Positions 42,569-50,748 of a stretch of DNA of 53,125 bases are shown piece after piece. Below the pieces are notes generated by a model. The model ran no database searches, was not told the origin of the DNA, and saw only the letters and a list, made by a program, of their open reading frames with translations. Every line of letters begins with the position of its first letter. Position 1 is the stretch's first letter. Position numbers and translations under genes: made by a program. Source of the stretch: an uncultured Opitutia bacterium (GTDB lineage Bacteria > Verrucomicrobiota > Verrucomicrobiia > Opitutales > Opitutaceae); the NCBI GenBank assembly GCA_903881475.1, contig CAIRTK010000007.1, positions 1 to 53,125 on the forward strand, given 5' to 3'.

Positions 42569-45500
42569 ATGTTGAAACATACCCGTCTGCTCGGCGCGCT
42601 CCTCGCGTGCCTCCTCGTCAAACTCACGGCGGCCGATCCCACCGCCGGCGTCGCACCGACCAAGCTGCTCCGCTTCCCCGCCACCAACGGCACCGCGATC
42701 GTCTTCTCTTACGCCGGCCAGCTCTACACAGTCCCCGCCGAAGGCGGCACCGCCCGCCGCCTGACCGACGGCCCCGGCTACGCCATCTTTCCGCACTTCT
42801 CCGCCGATGGCACCCAGCTGGCCTTCACCGCCCAGTATGACGGCAACACCGAGGTTTACGTGATGCCCGCCGAGGGCGGCGTGCCCAAGCGCCTCACCAC
42901 CTCCGCCACGCTCGACCGGGACGACCTCGCCGACCGCATGGGCCCGAACAACCTCGTCATGGGCTGGAAAAACACCTCCAACGAGGTCGTCTTCCGCTCC
43001 CGCTGGCGCTCGTTCAACCCGTTCCTCGGCGAACTCGATACCGTCGGCCTTGATGGCGACGTCCCCACCCAGCTCCCCGTGCCGCGCGGCGGCTTCGTCT
43101 CCTTTTCCCCCGACGACACCAAGATCGCCTACAACCGCGTCTTCCGGGAGTTCCGCACCTGGAAACAGTACCGCGGCGGCATGGCCGACGATATCTGGAT
43201 TTTCGACCTGAAGACGGGCGCACTGGAAAACATCACGAACAACCCGGCCCAGGACATCTTCCCGATGTGGGCGCCCAACGGGAAAATCTATTTTGTCTCC
43301 GAACGCACCCAGCGCGCCAACCTCTTCAGCTACGACCTCGCCACCAAGCAGACGAAGCAGCTGACCAGCTTTGACCGCTACGACGTCAAGTTCCCGTCGC
43401 TCGGCAAGGGCGCCATCGTGTTCGAGCAGGCCGGCCAGGTCTGGAGGTTCGACCTCGCCACCGAGAAGGCTGCGCCCGTGCCGATCGTCGTGCGCGAGGA
43501 TTTCGCCGCCGCCCGCCCGGTCCTCACCAACGTCTCCCACTTCATCGAGGGCGTGCAGCCCTCGCCCGACGGCCAGCGCGTCACCGTCGTCGCCCGCGGC
43601 GACGTGTTCACCGTGCCCGCCAAGGACGGCCCCACCCGCAATCTCACCCAGACGCCCGGGGTGCACGAGCGCGCCGCCAGCTGGTCACCCGACGGCCGCC
43701 TGATCGCCTACCTCTCCGACGCCACCGGTGAGTTCGAACTCTACGTCCGCCCGCAGGATGGCAAGGGTGCCGCAACCCAGCTCACCTTCGACGACGACAC
43801 CTATCCCTTCACGCCGGTCTGGTCGCCCAACTCGAAGAAGCTCCTCTGGTCAGACCGCAAGCAACGCCTGCGCTTCGTCGACCTCGAGACCAAGGCGGTC
43901 ACGGTCGTGGCCGAGGATCCCGACTCCCCCATCCAAGAGTACGCCTGGGCGCCGGATTCGCAGTGGATCACTTACGTCCGCCAAGAACATGGCACCCTCG
44001 CCAAGGTGATGCTCTATGGCCTCGCCTCCAAGCAGACGCTCGCCGTCACCGACGGCTGGTATGCCTCCAGCGCCCCGGTGTTCAGCGACGACGGCAAGTG
44101 GCTGCTCTTCGCCTCCGCCCGCGATTACCGCCCCATCTACTCCGACACCGAATGGAACCACGCCTACCAGGACATGGAACGCATTTACCTGGTCGCGCTC
44201 TCCAAGGACACCGCCTCGCCCTTTGCCCCGAAGAGCGACGAGGTCGCCATCGCGAAAGACGAGGATGCGGCCCCGAAATCCGACGGCGAGAAAGCCGACC
44301 CCGCCAAGGCGGATGAGCCCAAGCCCGAGAAGAGGGAATCCAGAAAGCACGTCGTGGTGAAGGTGGACGCCGACGGCCTCGCCGACCGGGTCATCAGCCT
44401 GCCCATCACCCCCTCCAACTACGGACCGATCCGCATGATCGGCGACAAGGTTTACTACCGCCGTGCACCCGGCGGCCCCATCACGGGCGGCGGGGGTGGC
44501 GAGGGCTTCGGCGGCGCCAGCAACAGCCGCGCGATGGTCGCGCTCTATGATCTCAAGGCCCGGAAGGAAACCGAGCTCGGTAATTTCGACCGCTTCGAGA
44601 TCACGGCCAACGGCAAGAAGATGCTCGTCCGCCTCGGCCACGACTACTCGCTCATCGAGCTCCCCGTCGCCAAGGTCGAGCTCAAGCCCGACGCCAAGCT
44701 CGATTTCTCCGCCCTGGAGGTCCAGCTCGACCACCATGCCGAGTGGACGCAGGTCTTCAACGAGAGCTGGCGCCAGATGCGCGACTTTTTCTACGCGCCG
44801 AACATGCATGGCATCGACTGGGCCGGTCAGCGCGACAAATACGGCGCCCTGCTGCCCTACGTGAACACGCGCAACGATCTCACCTACTTGATCGGCGAGA
44901 TGATCGGCGAGCTCCACATCGGCCACACCTATGTTACTCCCGGCGACCGCCCGGAAGCCCCGCGCGTCCGCACTGGTCTGCTCGGCGCCCAGGTCTCCCG
45001 CGACGCGGTCAGCCGCGCCTACCGCATCGACAAAATCCTTCCCGGTGAAAACTGGCAGAACCGGACGCATTCGCCGCTCACCGAGATCGGCGTCAATGTG
45101 AAAGCCGGCGACTACATCCTCGCCGTCAATGGCCATTCCGTCCGCGACCTGGCGAACATCTATTCCGCCCTGATCGACACCGTGGGCAAGCAGGTCGTCC
45201 TGCGGGTCAACTCCCAGCCGGTGGAAGAAGGCGCCCGCGACATCACCATCGTGCCGATCGGTGACGAGGCCCCGCTGTACTATGATGCCTGGGTGCAGCA
45301 CAACATCGACTACGTCGCCAGCAAGACCGGCGGCAAGGTCGGCTACCTCCACATTCCCGACATGGGCCCGGAAGGTCTCAATGAGTTCGTCCGCCGCTAC
45401 TATCCGCAGCTCGACAAGCAGGCGCTCATCATCGACGTGCGTGGGAACGGCGGTGGCAATGTCTCGCCCATGATCATCGAGCGCCTCCAGCGCGAACTCA

Positions 45501-45949
45501 CGATGATCAACATCCGGCGCAACGGCACGCCCACACCCAACCCGGCGCAGACCATGCTCGGGCCCAAGGTCACGCTGCTCAACGAGTACTCCGCCTCCGA
45601 CGGCGACCTGTTCCCGTACCGCTTCCGGGAAAACGGCCTCGGCAAGCTCATCGGCAAGCGCTCGTGGGGCGGTGTGGTCGGCATCGCCGGCACCCTGCCC
45701 TTCACGGATGGCGGCGGGCTCACCAAACCCGAGTTCGCGCCCTATTCCAAGGACGGCAAGACCTGGATCATCGAGGGCCACGGCGTCGATCCCGACATTG
45801 TGGTCGACAACGATCCCGCCCGGGAATTCCGCGGGGAGGACCAACAGCTCGACAAGGGCATTGAGGTCATCCTCGAGGAGCTGAAGACCCAGGCTCAGAC
45901 CCTGCCGCCCCCGCCCCCGTGGCCGGACAAGTCGAAAATCCAGCCGTGA
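42569..45949 (+). CDS. Tricorn-type protease (S41), exported
   Basis: A 1126-residue protein with signal peptide (LLGALLACLLVKLTAADP). Order: a WD40-like beta-propeller of TolB/tricorn repeats (about 35-330, with RFPATNGTAIVFSYAGQLYT and repeated FSADGTQLAF-type units), a second propeller (about 340-650), core domain C1 (about 700-790) with His786 in GELHIGHTYV, a PDZ domain (about 800-890, GVNVKAGDYILAVNGHSV), and the C2 catalytic domain with the nucleophile Ser1010 in NEYSASDGD. Tricorn degrades peptides released by upstream proteases; here it is probably periplasmic. A charged linker (KADEPKPEKRESRKH) sits near 590-600. ATG 42569 begins the signal peptide. Confidence 0.92.
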   Translation: MLKHTRLLGALLACLLVKLTAADPTAGVAPTKLLRFPATNGTAIVFSYAGQLYTVPAEGGTARRLTDGPGYAIFPHFSADGTQLAFTAQYDGNTEVYVMPAEGGVPKRLTTSATLDRDDLADRMGPNNLVMGWKNTSNEVVFRSRWRSFNPFLGELDTVGLDGDVPTQLPVPRGGFVSFSPDDTKIAYNRVFREFRTWKQYRGGMADDIWIFDLKTGALENITNNPAQDIFPMWAPNGKIYFVSERTQRANLFSYDLATKQTKQLTSFDRYDVKFPSLGKGAIVFEQAGQVWRFDLATEKAAPVPIVVREDFAAARPVLTNVSHFIEGVQPSPDGQRVTVVARGDVFTVPAKDGPTRNLTQTPGVHERAASWSPDGRLIAYLSDATGEFELYVRPQDGKGAATQLTFDDDTYPFTPVWSPNSKKLLWSDRKQRLRFVDLETKAVTVVAEDPDSPIQEYAWAPDSQWITYVRQEHGTLAKVMLYGLASKQTLAVTDGWYASSAPVFSDDGKWLLFASARDYRPIYSDTEWNHAYQDMERIYLVALSKDTASPFAPKSDEVAIAKDEDAAPKSDGEKADPAKADEPKPEKRESRKHVVVKVDADGLADRVISLPITPSNYGPIRMIGDKVYYRRAPGGPITGGGGGEGFGGASNSRAMVALYDLKARKETELGNFDRFEITANGKKMLVRLGHDYSLIELPVAKVELKPDAKLDFSALEVQLDHHAEWTQVFNESWRQMRDFFYAPNMHGIDWAGQRDKYGALLPYVNTRNDLTYLIGEMIGELHIGHTYVTPGDRPEAPRVRTGLLGAQVSRDAVSRAYRIDKILPGENWQNRTHSPLTEIGVNVKAGDYILAVNGHSVRDLANIYSALIDTVGKQVVLRVNSQPVEEGARDITIVPIGDEAPLYYDAWVQHNIDYVASKTGGKVGYLHIPDMGPEGLNEFVRRYYPQLDKQALIIDVRGNGGGNVSPMIIERLQRELTMINIRRNGTPTPNPAQTMLGPKVTLLNEYSASDGDLFPYRFRENGLGKLIGKRSWGGVVGIAGTLPFTDGGGLTKPEFAPYSKDGKTWIIEGHGVDPDIVVDNDPAREFRGEDQQLDKGIEVILEELKTQAQTLPPPPPWPDKSKIQP

Positions 45950-45982
45950 GTGGCACGGTTAGGAAACCGTGATGCCAGATTC

Positions 45983-46015
45983 AAGGCCCCGGAGAAATCC
46001 GGGGCCTTTGCTTTT
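45983..46015 (+). terminator. Rho-independent terminator of the tricorn gene
   Basis: Perfect 11-bp stem (AAGGCCCCGGA / TCCGGGGCCTT) with a GAAA loop, then TGCTTTT, 33 bp after the tricorn stop. On the other strand the T-run is weaker, but it may also help stop the convergent kinase transcript, whose gene ends at 46060. A second small dyad (CACGGTT...AACCGTG, 45954-45970) lies just upstream. Confidence 0.85.
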
Positions 46016-46059
46016 GGCGGGGTCGGCCCCTGCCCGCCCTTCCGGTCTGCGTGGCCGGC

Positions 46060-48819
46060 TCAGGCTTTTCCCGCGGGATGGAGCAGCCTGTGCACGGTTT
46101 TCAGCAGATCGTCGGCCTTGAAGGGCTTCCGCAGGAAGACATGGACGAGTTTCTCGACTTCCTGGACTTCCAAGTCATCTGACTCGCTGTGATCCAGTCC
46201 GCTCATGGCGATGAGCCGGATATCAGGCCTTATCTGCAAGAGGGCGCGGACCAGTACCGCGCCGCCGACATAGGGCATGTTGATGTCCGTGATGACCAGT
46301 ACCAGCTTGTCGGATTGCGTGGCAAACAGGGCGATCGCCTCCACCCCATCCTTGCAACTCACGACCCGGTAGCCGTGATTGACCAGCACCTTGGCGACAA
46401 TTTCGCGGATCGAAGTGTCATCGTCCACCACCAGGATGAGCTCGCCCGCGCCGTCAGGGATGACGAAGGGCGACGCGGTGCCGGGCGGGCCTGATTCGCT
46501 GTCGGCCGCGGGCAGAAACAGCCGGAAGACGCTGCCCCGGCCGACTTCCGTATGCAGCTCGATGAAGCCTTGGTGGCTGGCGACCAATCCCTGCACCGTG
46601 GAAAGTCCCAGCCCGGTGCCCTTGCCGACGGCCTTGGTGGTGAAGAAAGGCTCCCAGATGCGCACGAGAATCTCCGGCGGGATCCCCGTGCCCGTGTCGG
46701 CGATCTCAATCACGATCCAGGGACCGGGCCGCGCCCCGGCGATGGCCCCGGCCTCGACCGCATCAAGCCGCCGGTTCCGGGCCGTCAGACGGAGCGTGCC
46801 ACCCTGCGGCATGGAGTCGCGCGCATTGATGCAGAGGTTAAGCAGCATCTGGTGGATCTGCGTCGCGTTGCCGAATACCGGCCAGAGGTCCGTCGGGATT
46901 GTAGGCTCGAGCTGGATCGACTTCGGGAAGGTCTGCTCGATCACGCTGACAATATCGCGGGCCAGGTGCTTCACCTGGGTGAGGTGGAGCTCGCTCGTGC
47001 CCGTGTGCGCAAAGCCCAGAATCTGTTTCACCAGCCCGGCCCCGCGGGCCGCGCTTTGCTCGAGCGTCGCCAGCACTTTCAGATCCTGCGGGTTCGACAG
47101 GCTGCGGCGCAGCAGCGGCGCCACGAACATGATCGGGGCCAGCACGTTGTTGAGGTCGTGCGCAATGCCCGCGGCCAGCAGGCCGATGCTCTCCAACCGC
47201 TGCGCATGGAGAAATTTCTCCTCCAACAGCTTCTTTTCCGTGATGTCCGTCGCGATCACCAGCCGGGCAGGCCGGCCGTCGTACTCCAGCGAGCGGGCCA
47301 TGACCTCGACGTGGATCATGGAGCCGTCCTTCCGCCGGTGCCGCCATTCCCGCATCTTCAACGGCCCGCCAACAGCCTCATCCAGGGCCTTCATCAGCAT
47401 CGCGACGTCCTCCCCGGGATGAAACCGCGTGGTGCTCATCGCGGCGAGCTCTTCGCGCGTGTAGCCGTAGTGCTGCACGACCGAGTCGTTGACGGCGAGA
47501 AAGCGCAGCGTCTCCCGGTCATAGAGCCACATCGGCAGCGGATTGTTCTCGAAGAGCAGCCGGTACCGTTCCTCGCTCAGGCGCAGCACTTCCTCCGCCC
47601 GCTTGCTCTCGGTCAGGTCCAGCTTGATCGCGATGAAATGCGTGATCACACCGGCGGCGTCGCGCACCGGCGTGATGGTCTGCTCCTCCGGATACAGGCT
47701 GCCATCCTTGCGGCGGTTTACCATCTCGCCATGCCACACACGGCCGGCAAGGATCGTGGTCCAGAGATCATGATAAAGCGGGGCCTGATGCTGGCCGGAC
47801 TTGACCAGATCCCGGGGGTTTTTCCCGACCGCCTCCGCCAGCGTGTAGCCGGTCAGCGTCGCGAAGGCCGGGTTCACCCAGACGATGACCCCATCGCGGT
47901 CCGTGATGACGATGGCATTGGCCGCAGCGGTCAGCGCGGCGCCTTGCAGCCGCAGAACCGACTCCGCCCGGACGCGCTCCACTGCTTCCCGCCGCAGGGC
48001 CTCGTTTGCCGCCCGCAGCGCTTCGGTGCGTTGCTTGACCCGGAGGTCCAGCTCGCCCTGCACCAAGCGCGCAGCCGCGTCCATCTGCCGGTAGAAGGTG
48101 ATTTCCCGATCCGAATCGCGCCAGCGCCGGTAGGCAAAGACCAGCAAGCCCGCCCCCAGGAAGATGAGGGTCAGGACCAGTTCATCCACATCCAGCCGCG
48201 CGACGCCCTGCAGGCCCAGGATCCAGCCGGCCAGCGCGGCGAACCAGTGGAACCGGGAGCCCAGGCCGTAGAAGCCCAGGCTGAGGGCGACCACCACGGC
48301 GAATTCGGCCAGCACCCGGAAACGCCGGCGGCGAAAGGTCCGGCTCATGGCCACGGCGGCCTCCTCCTGCGCCCGTTTGCGCCCCGTGATATCGGTCAGG
48401 GTCCCTTCGTGGTGAACCACGCCGGATTCATCCCGGGTGGCCTGGATGTCGCTGGAAACCCAGACCAGACTGCCGTCCCGGCGGCGGAGCCGGAACTCAA
48501 AGTCCACCACGACGCCGTGCTCGTTCAATTCACGAAGCAATTCATCCCGGCGGCCCTTGTCGGCATAGCGCTCCGCGATGTTCGGCGTCATCTGCATCAG
48601 CTCCTTCACCGATTCAAAACCGAGGATCTGTGCGACCGCCGGGTTTGCCGTGACGATCTTTCCGTCCAGCGTGGTCTGCAGGACCCCGGCCCGCGCATTA
48701 TCCACAATCCGCTGGTATCTGGACTCGGCCGCGTTTCGGTCAGGCAGTTTCAAAGCCTGAAGCCCGTCGGTCACAACAGGATCGTTCTGCCTGATTCCGC
48801 CTTCAGGCTCGTTGCTCAA
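46060..48819 (-). CDS. Hybrid PAS histidine kinase with C-terminal receiver
   Basis: A 919-residue sensor kinase. Order: PAS 1 (about 30-155), two or three membrane helices (about 165-240), coiled coil, PAS 2 (about 285-405, DRDGVIVWVNPAFATLTGYT), PAS 3 (about 410-535), HisKA with phospho-acceptor His554 in GIAHDLNNVLAP, HATPase (NARDSMPQGG, IADTGTGIPPE, GKGTGLGLSTVQG) and a receiver (about 790-915) with acceptor Asp845 (VITDINMP) and Lys in FLRKPFKAD. No output domain, so it must pass the phosphate on or regulate itself. Start is TTG 48819; the first ATG inside PAS 1 would break the domain. No partner regulator is adjacent. Confidence 0.9.
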   Translation of the reverse strand: MSNEPEGGIRQNDPVVTDGLQALKLPDRNAAESRYQRIVDNARAGVLQTTLDGKIVTANPAVAQILGFESVKELMQMTPNIAERYADKGRRDELLRELNEHGVVVDFEFRLRRRDGSLVWVSSDIQATRDESGVVHHEGTLTDITGRKRAQEEAAVAMSRTFRRRRFRVLAEFAVVVALSLGFYGLGSRFHWFAALAGWILGLQGVARLDVDELVLTLIFLGAGLLVFAYRRWRDSDREITFYRQMDAAARLVQGELDLRVKQRTEALRAANEALRREAVERVRAESVLRLQGAALTAAANAIVITDRDGVIVWVNPAFATLTGYTLAEAVGKNPRDLVKSGQHQAPLYHDLWTTILAGRVWHGEMVNRRKDGSLYPEEQTITPVRDAAGVITHFIAIKLDLTESKRAEEVLRLSEERYRLLFENNPLPMWLYDRETLRFLAVNDSVVQHYGYTREELAAMSTTRFHPGEDVAMLMKALDEAVGGPLKMREWRHRRKDGSMIHVEVMARSLEYDGRPARLVIATDITEKKLLEEKFLHAQRLESIGLLAAGIAHDLNNVLAPIMFVAPLLRRSLSNPQDLKVLATLEQSAARGAGLVKQILGFAHTGTSELHLTQVKHLARDIVSVIEQTFPKSIQLEPTIPTDLWPVFGNATQIHQMLLNLCINARDSMPQGGTLRLTARNRRLDAVEAGAIAGARPGPWIVIEIADTGTGIPPEILVRIWEPFFTTKAVGKGTGLGLSTVQGLVASHQGFIELHTEVGRGSVFRLFLPAADSESGPPGTASPFVIPDGAGELILVVDDDTSIREIVAKVLVNHGYRVVSCKDGVEAIALFATQSDKLVLVITDINMPYVGGAVLVRALLQIRPDIRLIAMSGLDHSESDDLEVQEVEKLVHVFLRKPFKADDLLKTVHRLLHPAGKA

Positions 48820-48958
48820 TTCGTGAATCTTGCCCGACCAGCTCCTGAAAGCAATCCCCTTGGCCGGTCCGGCCGTGGTCTCGGTCGCCGGTCATTGCGA
48901 GCCCCGCGCGGCGCGGCGCGGCGTTCCGGCTGAATGGCCTGCCCCAACGAAATCCGGA

Positions 48959-49293
48959 TCAAGCCGCCACCTTGCGCAGCCAGATCTGCCCGCCGCCACC
49001 CATGGCGCACCGGGGCATGTGCTCGCGAAACCAATCGGGGCGCATCCGAAACAGCCACGAGGGGAAAAGCTCCACGCGGAAGGCCCGGTTATACATCAGG
49101 AAGGCCCGCAGGAGATATTGCTCGTTCCAAGCCCGGCCTTCTTCCAACCAGTCGCGCGGATACTCGAAGTTGCCCGCAATGTCATGGATAACGGAGTCGA
49201 AAACAGGAAAAACGTGAAGAATGGGTGTTTATGCCAGCGATCAATGCCCGCCCCGCTGGCCAGTTGGTCTTTGCAGTCGAGTTGCACGCTCAA
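48959..49293 (-). pseudogene. Hypothetical third gene of the island module, frameshifted
   Basis: Two short frames appear to form one protein of about 110 residues. Frame one starts at TTG 49293 (MSVQLDCKDQLASGAGID, then RWHKHPFFTFFLF) and overlaps the nucleotidyltransferase stop (TTGA). Frame two continues as DSVIHDIAGNFEYPRDWLEE, GRAWNEQYLLRAFLMYNRAF, RVELFPSWLFRMRPDWF and GGGGQIWLRKVAA, stopping at 48959. A one-base loss near 49195-49215 would explain the shift; an upstream TAA in frame two shows the crossing must lie there. I do not recognise the family. The rich Trp/Phe/Arg content is unlike the antisense shadows elsewhere. Moderately sure it is or was a gene. Confidence 0.5.
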
Positions 49294-49982
49294 CCCAGTG
49301 CCACGATGGCCTGGAGCTTTCTACGCAGCGCCGGGAGGCGTTGCTGGCTGGCTTGGTCGGGCGGAATCTGTCCCGGCAACGCCTCATCAAACTGCCGCGT
49401 GGCGATAAGCGACCGCACCGCGCCGATCACATAGGCCCGCAATTCGGCGGGAGCTTGGTTCACATCGGCCACGATGCCCGCACGGCCATCAATCACCGTT
49501 ACGAAGTCCTCCAAATCGTGGCTGGCGTAGTAGTCCCCGCCGCCTCGGTCGGAGAAGGCAATGTGCTTTGTCGCGAGAAACGCGACCGGAGAGATAAGTT
49601 TGAGCCGGACGTGCCCGAACTCGCGCTCGGTTGCCGTAGCCAGCGCTTCCGCGAACCACGCGGTGTTGAGTCCGAGAAACCCGCCCTCGGTCGGCATGAT
49701 GTCCACGGTGAGATTGCCGAGCACCCACCGGCACTTCGGCGCTTTCTCGCGCATATCATGATCGAAGCCGAGGCTGCGCAGCTTCGCTTCGACATCGGAG
49801 TAGCGCTGCGCGGTTACAGCTTCGAGAATGACGTCGAAATCGTCGGTCGGACGCGCGGGCGAAAACGCGGGATTATCCAACAACAGGTTCACGATAGACC
49901 CGCCGACGAAGGCATAGTCCAGACCGAGACTGTCAAGACGGTCGGCGACCGCGCGCAGGGCACTGAGATTAGGCTGCGACAT
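49290..49982 (-). CDS. Nucleotidyltransferase, AbiEii/DUF6036-like
   Basis: A 230-residue protein with the minimal nucleotidyltransferase core: GG(S) motif in YAFVGGSIVNLLL (Gly27-Ser29) and the metal-binding pair in PTDDFDVILE (Asp48 and Asp50), then VDIMPTEGGF as the third acidic strand. KHIAFSDRGGGDYYASHDLED is typical of AbiEii-type enzymes. AbiEii toxins modify tRNA or other targets and are held in check by a partner, so this is the likely toxin of the pair. It overlaps the winged-helix gene by 14 bp and the third gene by four. GC content looks lower than in the rest of the window, in line with acquisition. Confidence 0.82.
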   Translation of the reverse strand: MSQPNLSALRAVADRLDSLGLDYAFVGGSIVNLLLDNPAFSPARPTDDFDVILEAVTAQRYSDVEAKLRSLGFDHDMREKAPKCRWVLGNLTVDIMPTEGGFLGLNTAWFAEALATATEREFGHVRLKLISPVAFLATKHIAFSDRGGGDYYASHDLEDFVTVIDGRAGIVADVNQAPAELRAYVIGAVRSLIATRQFDEALPGQIPPDQASQQRLPALRRKLQAIVALG

Positions 49983-50487
49983 GGACGTTCAGGCGTTGCG
50001 TGATTTCTTTTTCCGCCAGACTGCGTTCGCGTGCCCGACCGATGCGGAGGGCATCAACCAAGGCGAGCAAATCGTAAAGTGCTGGATCGCGTCGCGCAGC
50101 GCCAGGCACACTGCTATAGAGGGGCTGCACAGCGGCCCCTTGCACCTGTCCATCCGGGTCCGGCCAGACGGGAGGAATCTGTTCCGACGCGCTGATTTTG
50201 CCGGACAGCACCGGAGCCGCCCAAGCAGTGGGCATCCCACGGGTGACTTCCTTGGGGCTGGCCGGAAAGGCATGGGGCACCCCATGGATGAGAAAATTGC
50301 GGAGCGCTTCCCGCCGGATTTCCCGGGTTTCGGGATCGACCAAGCGAGCTTCGCCTAGCCGGCGCACGGCGGCATGGACTTCGGAGGCGCTCATCCCTAG
50401 TTCTTGGCCCAATTCGGCATAGCTCCGCCGGGCTCCTTCGAGGCAGAGCTTGAGAGCGACAACGATATCCTGTGGCTTGGTGAACAT
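49969..50487 (-). CDS. Winged-helix protein, putative antitoxin/regulator
   Basis: A 172-residue protein with an N-terminal winged helix-turn-helix (RRSYAELGQELGMSASEVHA, AAVRRLGEARLVDPETREIR; about 20-65). It is followed by a region with FLIHGVPHAFPASPKEVTRG and a C-terminal helical part (about 135-172). Winged-helix proteins paired with nucleotidyltransferases are the antitoxin/repressor half of AbiE-like systems. ATG 50487 lies 11 bp from a perfect 12-bp palindrome (50498-50509), fitting autoregulation. The gene overlaps the nucleotidyltransferase start by 14 bp. Confidence 0.8.
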   Translation of the reverse strand: MFTKPQDIVVALKLCLEGARRSYAELGQELGMSASEVHAAVRRLGEARLVDPETREIRREALRNFLIHGVPHAFPASPKEVTRGMPTAWAAPVLSGKISASEQIPPVWPDPDGQVQGAAVQPLYSSVPGAARRDPALYDLLALVDALRIGRARERSLAEKEITQRLNVHVAA

Positions 50488-50497
50488 GGAAATACGT

Positions 50498-50509
50498 TAT
50501 TCGCGAATA
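50498..50509. promoter_or_regulatory. Palindromic operator candidate of the winged-helix/nucleotidyltransferase module
   Basis: TATTCGCGAATA is a perfect 12-bp palindrome ending 11 bp before the winged-helix start codon. An extra TTCGC half site lies next to it (GTTCGCTATTCGC on the coding strand). Position and symmetry suggest binding by the dimeric winged-helix protein; no binding data are implied. Confidence 0.55.
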
Positions 50510-50716
50510 GCGAACGGTCAAGCTTCATCATACTTGAGACCTCCCGTTGGCGGCGCTGGAGAACGCATTCTGGCCTATATCTTTGCGGCCATCCCTTTTG
50601 CTGTGGAGGGGGCTGGTTGGCTTGGCGGGTGGGCTCGGTGAGTGTCGCCGGTGCTCCGCGCGCCGATCCCTACGGCGCTTTGCCACGGCGCGCGGCCCCG
50701 AACGCCGCCGCGCCTA

Positions 50717-50740
50717 GCTGGGGCCAAACCTGACCCCAGC
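50717..50740 (-). terminator. Possible hairpin terminator of the integrase-helicase gene
   Basis: A perfect 7-bp stem (GCTGGGG / CCCCAGC, 10-base loop) lies 9 bp after the gene's stop. There is no T-run, so strength as an intrinsic terminator is doubtful. The rest of the 50510-50748 gap shows no gene I can support. Confidence 0.35.
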
Positions 50741-50748
50741 CCCCGCCA

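Noticed and set aside
43850-45844. 664-codon minus-strand open frame inside the tricorn gene
   Set aside because: The frame is a by-product of high GC: it mirrors the codons of a gene with clear protease domains and has low-complexity, histidine/aspartate/valine-rich content without motifs.
46552-48933. 793-codon plus-strand open frame opposite the histidine kinase
   Set aside because: Antisense shadow; Arg/His/Gln-rich with no domain, while the other strand has full PAS, HisKA, HATPase and receiver signatures.
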